DNA from: Thermohalobaculum sp039180675
GTDB taxonomy: Bacteria > Pseudomonadota > Alphaproteobacteria > Rhodobacterales > Rhodobacteraceae
Length of the DNA stretch: 64,000 nt
Reading direction: 5' to 3'
Assembly (NCBI GenBank): GCA_039180675.1
Contig: JBCDDC010000007.1
Span: forward strand, 62,001-126,000
The position numbers were made by a program, and so were the translations under genes. The notes beneath the pieces are model-generated. The model had not been told where the DNA came from. It saw only the letters and a list, made by a program, of their open reading frames with translations, and did no database searches. Positions within the stretch are counted from its first letter, which is position 1, and every line of letters starts with the position of its first letter. Shown in pieces: positions 17,091 through 25,536 of the stretch.

Positions 17091-17320
17091 GCCTTATGCC
17101 TCCTGCGGATATGGTGCGCGCAGTGTTCGCCGGGGTTCAGCATTAGGACCGTCGCCTTCCAGGCCTTAGCCTCCTCATCAACCGCTTTGGGATCGCTGTC
17201 ATGAGAGATCAGCCCGTCAAACGCAGCAGCAGCAACGCGAGGCGACATATAGCCCTTGCCCCAAAGCTCACCGGGGAACGCGATGCTGCTGTCGTTACAC
17301 TGGCCCAAGCGGCCCTCCAT
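17087..17320 (-). CDS. Small ORF upstream of the lipoprotein gene, doubtful
   Basis: A 77-codon frame ending in a four-base ATGA overlap with the lipoprotein start, which favours a real coupled gene. The sequence (FPGELWGKGYMSPRVAAAAF, then KAWKATVLMLNPGEHCAHHI) is not recognised with confidence. The FPxxLWGxGYMSP phrase vaguely recalls the start of some SAM-dependent methyltransferases, so it could be a truncated remnant. No good ribosome site is seen for its first ATG; an internal start at YMSPRV is possible. Confidence 0.35.
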   Translation of the reverse strand: MEGRLGQCNDSSIAFPGELWGKGYMSPRVAAAAFDGLISHDSDPKAVDEEAKAWKATVLMLNPGEHCAHHIRRRHKA

Positions 17321-17707
17321 CCGATGAGCGAAAGCCTAGTCGAACCGCTGCCTACCGTCGAGGCGCCGGGCGGTCATTTTGAGTTGATACAGTGGCTTGC
17401 TGCCCGTTTACCTAAGGTCATCTGACCTTGAGGAAATCAATATTCCTGATGCCCTCAGTGCCGTCAGGGTGCTACATTCATAGCTGGCACAGAAGATCAG
17501 GAACCTCGTTATCAAGCGCGTTCATGGCCTCTGGATCACTGGTCGAGATCCGGGCGAGTTGTCCGTCGGCCTTGCGGCGGGGTTTGTTCACGCGACACGT
17601 GGTTTCCAAACCGTCCCAAGCCGGGCCGGTTTTGCCAAAATCCTGCCTCTCTGATCATCTAGCAAACATCTCGTGTAGGGTGGGGTAAGCGTAGGAATGA
17701 GGTTGGT
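17321..17707. other. 387-base stretch without a supported gene
   Basis: No frame in this interval looks like a known protein. A plus-strand frame at 17201-17425 runs antisense to the doubtful small ORF and has no homologous look. The 3' end carries GGAATGAGGTTGGT just before the next gene, a usable ribosome site. Confidence 0.5.
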
Positions 17708-18157
17708 ATGATTCCTTTATTCGATCGTTTGACCGGGCGCGGAAACCGGGAGCAGAAGGCGAAGCGCGTGATCCCCTATGGCGGCGCCCCCAAGGGAGCG
17801 GTTGGCCCCTGGGTACTGATGCCGCTGATCCCGATCGAGATCTACAGTTCGAACAAATACCACAAGTTCTTTACCGGGCTTGAGAAGGCCGATCCCGCCT
17901 ACAGACGCGCGGACCTGTTTGAGCGCGCGGTTCCACTGCCATTGAACGAAGAGGACAGCCGGCGCTTTAACTGCGCACAGGCGCCGGAGGTTCAGGGCCC
18001 AGCCGATTCTGCCTGGATCGCCTATTGCGATCTCGTCCGGTCGCATGTTGATCAGATTTTTGAGGCCTATGAGCAAGGCAAGATCGATCGCAATGAAGCA
18101 TCCCGCCATATCCTGGAGTTCGAAGGCTTTCTGAAAAGCCAGATCGTCTGCAACTAA
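17708..18157 (+). CDS. Hypothetical protein, 149 residues
   Basis: A soluble protein beginning MIPLFDRLTGRGNREQKAKR. It has a central proline-rich stretch (PWVLMPLIPIEIYSSNKYHK) and a charged helical C-terminus (VRSHVDQIFEAYEQGKIDRN). There is no signal peptide, membrane segment or motif that I recognise. Codon usage and a plausible ribosome site (AGGAATGAGG) favour a real gene over the antisense frame covering the same bases. It stands alone, convergent with the permease genes. Confidence 0.6.
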   Translation: MIPLFDRLTGRGNREQKAKRVIPYGGAPKGAVGPWVLMPLIPIEIYSSNKYHKFFTGLEKADPAYRRADLFERAVPLPLNEEDSRRFNCAQAPEVQGPADSAWIAYCDLVRSHVDQIFEAYEQGKIDRNEASRHILEFEGFLKSQIVCN

Positions 18158-18184
18158 GCAATCTCAGGTTTCAGCGTGATCCGC

Positions 18185-19117
18185 TCAGCGGCCGCGCAGG
18201 CGCGGGTCAAGCGCATCGCGCAATCCATCACCCATGAAGTTCACGCTGATCACGGTGAGCGAGATCATTAGGCCGGGCCAGAGCACGCGCTCTGGCGTGA
18301 TCTCGATGAAATCCTTACCGTCGAACAAGAGCCGCCCCCAGGTCGGGAAATCCGGCGGGAAGCCGAGGCCGAGGAAAGAGAGCGCGCTTTCCGTGATGAT
18401 CGCATTCGCGATTCCGAGTGTCGCGGAGACCATGATCGGCGAGAGCACGTTCGGCAGGATATGCCGCGTCATGATCTTGTCAGACCGCGTACCGATCGAG
18501 CGGGCGGCCAGCACGAACTCCCGTTCCTTCAACGCCAGAACGTCGCCGCGGACGATCCGCGCGGTCTGCATCCAGCTTGTGATGCCGATGACAAAGACGA
18601 TCAGGATGAAGATGCCCGCCTCAGGACCAAACGCCGTGCGCAGTGCGTCGCGGAAGACCAGAATGATCACCAGCAAGAGAGGCAGCAGCGGCAGCGCCAG
18701 GAACAGATCCGTCAGCCGCATCAGGAGACCGTCGAGCACCTTGAAGAACCCCGCCAGCATCCCGATCAGCGTCCCGATGAAGAGGCTGATAAACATGGCG
18801 GCGAAGCCCACCGCGAGCGATGTGCGCCCGCCCGCCAGGACCATGGCAAACATGTCCCGGCCAAGGTTGTCGGTGCCCATCGGATGCTCCAGCGTCGGGC
18901 CAAGATTGCGTGCCTTGAAGTCAGGCTCGCCCGGAGTGATCGTGTGGAAGTAAGGCCCGAAAATCACCAGGGCGAGAATCGCAACGAAGATGATCACACC
19001 GGCCAGCGCGCCGCGATGCTGGCGGAACTGCACCCAGACATCCATCCAGAGCGAGCGATGCTGCTCGCCATTCGCCGCGCCGGTCCCGACGGCAGTGTCC
19101 TTGATCGCGTCAGTCAT
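18185..19117 (-). CDS. Peptide/nickel-type ABC transporter permease (OppC/DppC family)
   Basis: 310 residues from the ATG at 19117, which has GAGGATCC just upstream; a longer start at 19144 is less likely. Five or six transmembrane helices are visible. LEHPMGTDNLGRDMFAMVLA near residue 80 and the EAA-type loop LAARSIGTRSDKIMTRHILP near residue 205 are diagnostic of the OppC permease family. It ends with the typical GDGLRDALDPRLRGR. It overlaps the upstream OppB-like gene by eight bases and pairs with it in the membrane. Confidence 0.94.
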   Translation of the reverse strand: MTDAIKDTAVGTGAANGEQHRSLWMDVWVQFRQHRGALAGVIIFVAILALVIFGPYFHTITPGEPDFKARNLGPTLEHPMGTDNLGRDMFAMVLAGGRTSLAVGFAAMFISLFIGTLIGMLAGFFKVLDGLLMRLTDLFLALPLLPLLLVIILVFRDALRTAFGPEAGIFILIVFVIGITSWMQTARIVRGDVLALKEREFVLAARSIGTRSDKIMTRHILPNVLSPIMVSATLGIANAIITESALSFLGLGFPPDFPTWGRLLFDGKDFIEITPERVLWPGLMISLTVISVNFMGDGLRDALDPRLRGR

Positions 19118-20135
19118 AGCGGATCCTCGGGTCGAGAATGCCATAGAGGATATCGGCCAGCAGATTGCAGAACACGATCAGCACGGCGAAGATGAAGGTG
19201 AGCGTCTGCACCAGCGGGATATCGGCGCCCTGGATGCCGATGATCAAAAGCTGGCCGAGGCCGTTCACGCGGAAGATCTGCTCGGTAATGATCGCGCCGC
19301 CAAAGATTTGCGGCACGCCGAGCGCGATAACCGTCACCACCGGGATCATCGAGTTGCGCAGCACGTGAACGAGCACGACAACCCGTTCCTTCAGCCCCTT
19401 GGCCCGGGCTGTGCGCACATAGTCCTGATTGAGATTGTCGAGCATCGAGGCGCGCATGAACCGGCTGATCTGGGCTGCGTTGAAGAGCGCGAGCACCATG
19501 GTTGGCATGATCATCTGTTTGATCTGGAATATGAAGCTATCCCAGTCCGTGACCTCATGCGTGGTGTCATAGATGAACGGAAACCAGCCGAGCCAGACGG
19601 AGAAGATCAGGATGAACAGGAGTCCGGTGAAGAAGGTCGGGACCGAGAAGCCCAGCATCGAGAAGAACGTGCCGAACTGATCGAACCAAGAGTATTGGCG
19701 ATAGGCTGAGATCACGCCGATCGGAATGGCGATCAGGATGCCGACCACGTAGCTCATCCCGACTACCCATAGCGTCTGCGGCGTGCGCTCTACGATCAGA
19801 TCGACGATTGGGGAGCGGGTGGCCCATGAGGTGACACGCAGACGCTCCTCGCTATTGCCGATCTGCCAGCCGAAGGCATCCTCGAGAATGTTGAGCGGCT
19901 CGTTGATGAAGAACTGTTCGCACCACAGCAGGTAGCGGACATAGAAGGGCGCGTCGAGACCGAGGGATTGGCGGATCTTCTCGCGCACCTCGGCGGGAAT
20001 TGTCAGTGGAAGGTTACCGGTGGGGTCGTTCGGCGCGAGATCGAGGATCGCGAAGATGACGAAGCTGATGAACAGCAGCGTCGGGATCGCCAACAGCGTT
20101 CTTCGGATCGTGTATCGAAACAAATGCGCCCCCAC
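19110..20135 (-). CDS. Peptide/nickel-type ABC transporter permease (OppB/DppB family)
   Basis: 341 residues starting RYTIRRTLLAIPTLLFISFV (helix 1), with further helices and the OppB loop YVRTARAKGLKERVVVLVHV near residue 240. GLGQLLIIGIQGADIPLVQT and ILDPRIRYD close the protein as usual for the family. Between helix 1 and helix 2 it has an extended periplasmic segment (residues ~45-115), longer than in DppB. No substrate-binding protein or ATPase gene lies beside the pair, so the substrate cannot be inferred from context. Confidence 0.94.
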   Translation of the reverse strand: MGAHLFRYTIRRTLLAIPTLLFISFVIFAILDLAPNDPTGNLPLTIPAEVREKIRQSLGLDAPFYVRYLLWCEQFFINEPLNILEDAFGWQIGNSEERLRVTSWATRSPIVDLIVERTPQTLWVVGMSYVVGILIAIPIGVISAYRQYSWFDQFGTFFSMLGFSVPTFFTGLLFILIFSVWLGWFPFIYDTTHEVTDWDSFIFQIKQMIMPTMVLALFNAAQISRFMRASMLDNLNQDYVRTARAKGLKERVVVLVHVLRNSMIPVVTVIALGVPQIFGGAIITEQIFRVNGLGQLLIIGIQGADIPLVQTLTFIFAVLIVFCNLLADILYGILDPRIRYD

Positions 20136-20534
20136 GCGACACGGCTTTGCGCTGCACCATTAGGGCTACATCTCGCCGCGATACGCAAGAGGCTTGGGTC
20201 AAGTGCGATCGATCCTGCACCGCTCTCGGTCCTGGATGGCCGCGTGATGTGCATAAGCCGCCGCCGATTTGCTTGGGATTGTTGCGGCGAGGGTAAAGGT
20301 CGGGCCTATTTGCCAAATGGACAGTATCGCCCCGCCCGCATGACTTGGTAGGCATCGCGCCTACATCGCGGGCTGCTGGTTGGCTAATGACTGGAGAACG
20401 GCCCGCCATCTTGCTGTCGTGGTAACCAATGGGCAGCGTGGAGGCGGAAGGGGTTGCCACAGGAAGGGAGCGAGCTATGGCCAACTCTCAGGCATTGCCG
20501 ATAACTGGACCGCGATCGTGAGAACGCCTAGCTG
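20136..20534. other. 399-base divergent intergenic region
   Basis: Separates the minus-strand OppBC genes from the plus-strand genes of the acyl-CoA dehydrogenase pair. I see no supported gene; frames on both strands are short and unrecognisable. It should hold promoters for both directions. Confidence 0.5.
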
Positions 20535-20930
20535 ATGATCGAGGAGGATCTCTTCGACAATCCCGGCCGCTACCGGCTTGCCCGGCAGGATGGCGCGCTC
20601 AGGATCGAGGTTGTGGTCGGCCAAGGTGCAACACTTCGGCAGCTGTCAGCGCCGGTCCGCCCCGCTGAAGCCTATGCGTTTCTCATGGCCAGGCGTCGGA
20701 CCGAGCTCCTCTACGCACTTGCTGGCGCGATCGAGGCCGATGAGCCTGCGCACTCTGAGCCCGGCTTCCGCGATCTGGTCTCAATCTGCGCCGCTGCGTC
20801 CGAGAGTGACCTTGCAGCCCTCGCCGATCGATGGAACACATCCGGGAATGTCGAGAAGCGGCTTTCAGACCTTCTGGGTCAAAGGCCGGATCACGATCTC
20901 TGGTTTGGCTGTTGGCGCAAGGCGGGGTAG
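20535..20930 (+). CDS. Hypothetical protein upstream of the acyl-CoA dehydrogenase
   Basis: 131 residues, soluble, rich in Ala, Arg and acidic residues, without signal peptide or recognised motif (RPAEAYAFLMARRRTELLYA; the C-terminus ends DLWFGCWRKAG). It precedes the acyl-CoA dehydrogenase by ten bases on the same strand, so the two are probably one transcript. It could be a small accessory or regulatory protein; this is inferred from position only. Confidence 0.55.
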   Translation: MIEEDLFDNPGRYRLARQDGALRIEVVVGQGATLRQLSAPVRPAEAYAFLMARRRTELLYALAGAIEADEPAHSEPGFRDLVSICAAASESDLAALADRWNTSGNVEKRLSDLLGQRPDHDLWFGCWRKAG

Positions 20931-20940
20931 GGAAGAAACC

Positions 20941-22065
20941 ATGTTGACCGAAGAACAGATCCTCATTCGTGACAGCGTGCGGTCCTATGCTCAGGAACGG
21001 CTCGCCCCGACCGCCCATGCCCGCGAAAAATCCGGCGCGATCGAGCCTGAGATCGTGAGCGAGCTTGCCGAGCTTGGCCTGCTCGGTATGACCATCGATC
21101 CCGATTGGGGCGGGGCGGGGGCGGATTACGTTTCCTACGCCTTGGCGCTGATCGAGATCGCGGCGGGCGACGGTTCGGTCTCGACCTTGGTCTCGGTCCA
21201 CAACGCCCCGGTCTGTGCGGTGCTCGACCGTTTTGGCAACGACGATCAGAAAACGCGCTGGCTGCGCCCTCTGGCGGAGGGGCGTCATATCGGCTCCTTC
21301 GCGCTGACCGAGCCGCAGGCGGGCTCGGATGCCTCTAACCTCAAGACCCGGGCCGCGAGGACTAACGAGGGTTACACCGTCAACGGCACCAAACAGTTCA
21401 TCTCATCCGCCCGCATCGGCAAGGCGACCGTGCTTTTTGCCATGACCGATCCCGAAAAGGGCAAGAAGGGTATGTCCTGCTTTGCCGTTGCCAACGATGC
21501 GCCGGGCTTCGATGTGGTCCGAGTCGAAGAAAAACTTGGTCAGAAGGCCTCCGATAGCTGCGCCCTCGCCTTCGAGGATCTGAAGATCCCGTTCGAGGAT
21601 CGGATCGGCGAGGAAGGCCAGGGCTACGCTATCGCGCTCTCCTCGCTCGAGGCCGGGCGGATCGGGATCGCGGCGCAAGCCACCGGTCTCGCACAGGCGG
21701 CCTTCGACCGGGCGCTTGCCTATGCGCGGGAGCGGGAAGCCTTCGGCAAACCGATCTTCGACCTGCAGGCCGTGCAGTTCCGTCTCTCCGAGATGGCGAC
21801 CGATGTCGAGTGTGCGCGCAACATGGTCTTGAACGCGGCGCGGATGAAAGACCGCGGCGAGCCCTGCCTCAAGGAGGCATGCATGGCCAAGCTCTTCTGC
21901 GCTCAGGCGGCGGAACGGGTGACATCCGAGGCGATCCAGGTTCTCGGCGGTTACGGTTACCTCGCCGATTATGAGGTCGAGCGGATGTACCGCGATCAGA
22001 AGGTCTGCCAGATCTATGAAGGCACCAATGATATCCAGAAGCTGATCATCGCCCGCAATCTCTGA
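20941..22065 (+). CDS. Acyl-CoA dehydrogenase
   Basis: 374 residues, the normal length for soluble FAD acyl-CoA dehydrogenases, which oxidise acyl-CoA to trans-2-enoyl-CoA and pass electrons to ETF. The N-terminal helical domain starts MLTEEQILIRDSVRSYAQER. The middle domain carries GSFALTEPQAGSDASNLKTR, the FAD-contacting signature. The C-terminal domain ends with QVLGGYGYLADYEVERMYRD and CQIYEGTNDIQKLIIARNL, where the GYG...YEGT region places the catalytic glutamate (E of YEGT) typical of short/medium-chain and isobutyryl/short-branched enzymes. The ATG at 20941 matches family starts. Confidence 0.95.
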   Translation: MLTEEQILIRDSVRSYAQERLAPTAHAREKSGAIEPEIVSELAELGLLGMTIDPDWGGAGADYVSYALALIEIAAGDGSVSTLVSVHNAPVCAVLDRFGNDDQKTRWLRPLAEGRHIGSFALTEPQAGSDASNLKTRAARTNEGYTVNGTKQFISSARIGKATVLFAMTDPEKGKKGMSCFAVANDAPGFDVVRVEEKLGQKASDSCALAFEDLKIPFEDRIGEEGQGYAIALSSLEAGRIGIAAQATGLAQAAFDRALAYAREREAFGKPIFDLQAVQFRLSEMATDVECARNMVLNAARMKDRGEPCLKEACMAKLFCAQAAERVTSEAIQVLGGYGYLADYEVERMYRDQKVCQIYEGTNDIQKLIIARNL

Positions 22066-22081
22066 GCGCATCCTTAGTGAA

Positions 22082-22137
22082 GGTCGGGGTGGGCGGGTGT
22101 CGTGGCCCCGCAGGGGTCACGCAGTCGCTCCCCGACC
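22082..22137 (+). repeat. Nested hairpin 3'-end element, copy A
   Basis: Outer stem GGTCGGGG (22082-22089) with CCCCGACC (22130-22137). Inner hairpin GTGGCCCC-GCA-GGGGTCAC (22102-22120) includes one G-T pair. It begins 16 bases after the acyl-CoA dehydrogenase stop. The 42-base core 22087-22128 recurs at 25485-25526 in reverse complement with two differences. It probably acts as a terminator or mRNA 3'-end structure. Confidence 0.75.
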
Positions 22138-22212
22138 CCATCTAATTCTGTCCGATCTTTCTCACTTGCCTGATCCGGGGTAGAATAATGCACCATGAAG
22201 GAGAGGTGTTTC

Positions 22213-22770
22213 ATGCGTAGTTTTGCAAAAGTCCTGATGATCGGTCTGATTGCCGGTCCAGCAGCCGCAGATGAGGTGAGCGACACGATCCGTGCGGCGC
22301 TCGAAGCGTATGAAGCTGGCGATGTGTCAGTCGCGAAAGAAGAGCTCGACTATGCGACCCAGCTCCTCGATCAGATGAAGGCGGAAGGGCTGAGCAATTT
22401 CCTGCCCGAACCGCTCGACGGCTGGACCCGCACCGACACGTCGACCCAGTCCGCCGGCGCGGCCGCCTTCATTGGCGGCCTTATCGCAGAGGCGGAATAC
22501 GCAGGCGCGCCGGGCCGCGTCACGATCCGCATGATGGCTGACAGCCCGATGGTGGTGTCGATGGCAGGCGTCCTCGGCAACTCTCAGCTCATGGGCTCTA
22601 TGGGCACAGTGAAACGGATCAACCGGCAGAAACTGGTGGTCACGCCGCAGGGCGAGATCCAGGCGCTGATCGACAACCGCATTCTGGTGCAGATCGAAGG
22701 CACCGCGCCGGAGGAAGACAAGCTCGCCTATTTCGAGGCGCTCGACATCGCGGCGCTCAAGGCGTTCTGA
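22213..22770 (+). CDS. Secreted hypothetical protein
   Basis: 185 residues from the ATG at 22213, chosen because AAGGAGAGG lies just upstream (an earlier in-frame ATG at 22195 overlaps that site). A signal peptide (MRSFAKVLMIGLIAGPAAADE) is followed by helices with repeated Glu/Ala (VSVAKEELDYATQLLDQMKA) and a beta-rich part (RVTIRMMADSPMVVSMAGVL). It is predicted periplasmic. No function is recognised. It follows the structured 3' element of the acyl-CoA dehydrogenase and is probably its own unit. Confidence 0.7.
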   Translation: MRSFAKVLMIGLIAGPAAADEVSDTIRAALEAYEAGDVSVAKEELDYATQLLDQMKAEGLSNFLPEPLDGWTRTDTSTQSAGAAAFIGGLIAEAEYAGAPGRVTIRMMADSPMVVSMAGVLGNSQLMGSMGTVKRINRQKLVVTPQGEIQALIDNRILVQIEGTAPEEDKLAYFEALDIAALKAF

Positions 22771-22773
22771 GCG

Positions 22774-23637
22774 TCAAAGTCCGTTGATCGGGATCTTCAG
22801 ATAGGTTTTGCCGTTGTCCTCGGGTTCGGGCATCTGGCCCGCCCGCATGTTCACCTGGATCGACGGAATAATCAGCTTCGGCATTGAAAGCTGGGCATCG
22901 CGGGTCTCCCGCATCTCGACGAACTCATCTTCCGTCGTACCGACGCGCACGTGCTTGTTCTTCGCTTTCTGCTCGCCGACCGTGCTCTCCCAGGCGAACT
23001 CGTCGCGTCCCGGGGCCTTGTAGTCATGGCAGGTGAAGATCCGCGTGTCGTCGGGCAGGGAGAGGATCTTCTGGATCGAGTGCCAGAGCTCGCGGGCCGA
23101 TCCGCCGGGAAAATCGCATCGCGCAGTCCCAAAATCGGGCATGAAGAGCGTATCACCGACAAAAGCGGCATCGCCGATCACATAAGTCATGCAGGCGGGC
23201 GTGTGACCAGGTGTATGAAGCACGTGTGCCTGCAGGTCGCCGATCGTGAACCGGTCCTGCTCGCGGAAGAGTGCGTCGAACTGGCTGCCGTCGCGCTGGA
23301 ATTCGGTGCCTTCGTTAAAGATCTTGCCAAAGACATCCTGCACTGTGCAGATCTCGCCACCGATCCCAATCTTGCCGCCCAGTTCGTCCTGCAGGTAGGG
23401 CGCTGCCGATAAATGATCAGCGTGAACGTGGGTCTCGAGGATCCATTCACAGGTCAATCCGTGCTCGCGGATATAAGCAATCAGCAGATCGGCCGAGCGG
23501 GTCGACGTCCTGCCCGAGGCGTGGTCGAAATCCAGCACGGAGTCGACGATAGCGCAGGCGTCGCCGTTTGGGTCGCGCACGATATAGGAGGCGCAATTGG
23601 TCGGTTCATCGAAGAACGCTGTGACGTCTGGGTTCAT
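22774..23637 (-). CDS. MBL-fold metallo-hydrolase, persulfide dioxygenase-like (Blh type)
   Basis: 287 residues with metallo-beta-lactamase fold motifs: HVHADH at residues 70-75, H in HTPGHTPACM, D in GDAAFVGDTLFMPDFGTARC and H in FTCHDYKAP. The combination GTARCDFPGGSARELW and the length match the ETHE1/Blh branch, whose members oxidise glutathione persulfide to sulfite with mononuclear iron. The role in sulfide detoxification is inferred from the family. No BigR/ArsR regulator or sulfurtransferase gene is adjacent. The upstream region 23638-23720 is AT-rich and holds its promoter. Confidence 0.85.
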   Translation of the reverse strand: MNPDVTAFFDEPTNCASYIVRDPNGDACAIVDSVLDFDHASGRTSTRSADLLIAYIREHGLTCEWILETHVHADHLSAAPYLQDELGGKIGIGGEICTVQDVFGKIFNEGTEFQRDGSQFDALFREQDRFTIGDLQAHVLHTPGHTPACMTYVIGDAAFVGDTLFMPDFGTARCDFPGGSARELWHSIQKILSLPDDTRIFTCHDYKAPGRDEFAWESTVGEQKAKNKHVRVGTTEDEFVEMRETRDAQLSMPKLIIPSIQVNMRAGQMPEPEDNGKTYLKIPINGL

Positions 23638-23860
23638 TTGCTCTCTCCGTTATCGCTCACGCAGAATATAGATGAAAATTACATGATTTGAATGTGCAAC
23701 CGCTCACGAAAGTTTGGGGTCATGCAGCGAGACGCTGCAACGCCAAGCGTATCAGGCACCACACTGCCGAGACTATCGTCCAGCGGCGATGCACACAGAA
23801 GTTGTTTCCCAGAGGGCAGCCCCTACGTGACCTAATAGTTGAGAAATGAAAGGGGCAATC

Positions 23861-23986
23861 ATGCGCATCCTCGGTTTAACAATGCTTCTGGCGATCAGCC
23901 TTTCGGCCTGTCAGCAGACCGATCCCGAAGAAATCGAAAGGATCAAAGAACGATTCGAAAGGGTTCAGCCGACCCCGTCAGGCTGA
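23861..23986 (+). CDS. Small lipoprotein, 41 residues
   Basis: ATG at 23861, stop at 23984-23986. The sequence is a short lipoprotein signal (MRILGLTMLLAISLSAC) with lipobox LSAC, then 24 mostly charged residues (DPEEIERIKERFERVQPTPS). AAGGGG lies seven to twelve bases upstream. It resembles entericidin-type or other tiny envelope lipoproteins only in build. Function unknown. It sits alone between the hydrolase and aldolase genes. Confidence 0.65.
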   Translation: MRILGLTMLLAISLSACQQTDPEEIERIKERFERVQPTPSG

Positions 23987-24014
23987 TCGTTTCGCCACCT
24001 GCTGCGCCGCCTCT

Positions 24015-24779
24015 TCAGGCGGCGTAGTCAGAACCTTCCTCGTCTAGGATGGCCTTCAACTCGCCAAGGTGTTTCTCCTCCTGACCCTCGTAATCCGCGA
24101 GTTCGGTGGAGGTTTTCTCGGCGATCTCGTGGCTCAAAACGCGAAGCGGGCGCCCGGTCCAGAGCGCTTTGACATAGGTCTCGGCAGCGCGCTCGAAATA
24201 AAAGAGCCGGTTCCAGCACTGGCTGACCGTCTCGCCGACCACCATGACCCCGTGATTGGCCATGATGAGGACCGACGTCTTCGGATCGGAGAGGTGGGAA
24301 CAGCAGCGCTCCGCCTCCTCGTCGAGCGCGAGACCGCCATAGTCGGGATCGACCGCCATGCGGCCGTAGAACATGCAGGCATTCTGCTCGATCGGCGGGA
24401 TGAGAGGATCTTCGAGCGTCGCCAGAACGGTTGCATGGACCGAATGGACATGCATGGCACAACGGGCATGAGGGCACATTCGGTGGACCGCGCCATGCAG
24501 GCCCCACGCCGTGGGATCAGGCGCATCGGGGCGGTCCATCGTCGTTGGATCATTGGCGTCGATGAGCAAGAGATCCGAGGCTTTGATCCGGGAGAAATGC
24601 ACCTGGTTCGGGTTCATAAGGAACTGTGTGCCGTCGTCGTTGACGCTCAGCGAGAAATGGTTGGCGACCGCCTCATGCATGTTCAGCCGCGCGGTCCAGC
24701 GGAACGCCGCGGCGAGGTCAACACGCTCTTGATAATGGGAGAGGTTGCCGGTCATGGGCGGAAATTCGGTGACGGACAT
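24015..24779 (-). CDS. Class II aldolase/adducin family protein
   Basis: 254 residues from the ATG at 24779 (MSVTEFPPMTGNLSHYQERV). The class II aldolase fold is marked by NMHEAVANHFSLSV near residue 33, the zinc-binding HVHSVHATVL near residue 110, and MANHGVMVVGETV near residue 170, giving the usual three histidines. C-terminal helices follow. Family members act as fuculose-phosphate-type aldolases, epimerases or decarboxylases, so the substrate is open. It lies downstream of the PycTM-like and MttB-family genes on the same strand, which suggests a catabolic role. Confidence 0.88.
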   Translation of the reverse strand: MSVTEFPPMTGNLSHYQERVDLAAAFRWTARLNMHEAVANHFSLSVNDDGTQFLMNPNQVHFSRIKASDLLLIDANDPTTMDRPDAPDPTAWGLHGAVHRMCPHARCAMHVHSVHATVLATLEDPLIPPIEQNACMFYGRMAVDPDYGGLALDEEAERCCSHLSDPKTSVLIMANHGVMVVGETVSQCWNRLFYFERAAETYVKALWTGRPLRVLSHEIAEKTSTELADYEGQEEKHLGELKAILDEEGSDYAA

Positions 24780-24853
24780 GGGGCAGTTCTCCTCTATCGC
24801 GTTCAACGGATCATGTGGCCTCGAAAGGGTCACAGGCAAGGGAAACCTGCGCC

Positions 24854-25426
24854 TCAAAGGCCGCCGATCAGCCAGTGCAACGCGATTGCCGCCACCGAGG
24901 CGGCGCCGAGCAGGAACGCGCTGCGCAGCACCTGAAACTTTCGGCGCAGAACCTTGGCGACCGCCTGGTTGGCACGTGCCTGGCTCAGGATAAGCTGGCT
25001 GGCCTGGGCGGTGCGCATGAAGTTGGCAAAATCCTCCTCCTCTGCCGCCTTGTCGGACAGCGCAACCCAGGAGAACCGCTCCGACTCGTAGAGCCCGGGC
25101 ACCCGTGCCTCGCGCCGGACCCTCGGAATGAGCGTCCAGATGCAGGCGATCACGCAAGACGCGTTGAGAGCCAGGGCCGCGAGAAGAAGGGGCTGTGTGG
25201 TCAGATCGAAAGAAATCCCTGCCGGACCGCGGAAGAACAGGAGCCCGCTCAGCGTCATCAGCGCAGCCGCCTTGGCGTCGGCGAACTGGGTCTGGGTGAT
25301 CAGGGCGTTGGACTGGGCCGTGAGATACTGGACGCGCAGACGGGCGATATGGCTGAGATCGATACCCTCGCGGCTTTCGGTCGAGCGGTCGAAATCGAGG
25401 TGATCAAGGGAGGTCTCATTGGCCAT
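24854..25426 (-). CDS. Pycsar effector-like (PycTM/DUF5706) membrane protein
   Basis: 190 residues. An N-terminal helix (LRVQYLTAQSNALITQTQFA) is followed by ADAKAAALMTLSGLLFF, the phrase typical of PycTM/DUF5706 proteins, then a second transmembrane helix (LLLAALALNASCVIACIWTL), a cytoplasmic region rich in charge and a third helix near the end (AFLLGAASVAAIALHWLIGG). In Pycsar defence such proteins permeabilise the membrane on binding cyclic CMP or UMP. No nucleotide cyclase gene is nearby, so defence is not supported here. The ATG start is ambiguous: GTG at 25432 is an alternative. Confidence 0.7.
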   Translation of the reverse strand: MANETSLDHLDFDRSTESREGIDLSHIARLRVQYLTAQSNALITQTQFADAKAAALMTLSGLLFFRGPAGISFDLTTQPLLLAALALNASCVIACIWTLIPRVRREARVPGLYESERFSWVALSDKAAEEEDFANFMRTAQASQLILSQARANQAVAKVLRRKFQVLRSAFLLGAASVAAIALHWLIGGL

Positions 25427-25474
25427 CGGCACAGACTAGCAAATGATCGATCTGCCACAAGTTGGTGTGGCAAT

Positions 25475-25531
25475 GGCCCCGGGTGCGACTGCGTGGCCCC
25501 TGCGGGACCACGACACCCGCCCACCCGGGCC
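25475..25531 (-). repeat. Nested hairpin 3'-end element, copy B
   Basis: Read on the minus strand, the outer stem is GGCCCGGGTG with CACCCGGGGCC (one bulged G), and the inner hairpin GTGGTCCC-GCA-GGGGCCAC lies at 25511-25493. It begins five bases after the stop of the MttB-family gene. Its 42-base core matches copy A with two substitutions that swap which pair of the inner stem is G-T. The outer stem arms differ in sequence between copies but stay complementary. Confidence 0.75.
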
Positions 25532-25536
25532 TTCCC

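Noticed and set aside
24854..25426. Complete Pycsar defence system
   Set aside because: Only the effector-like protein is present; neighbours are metabolic genes and no cyclase is visible.
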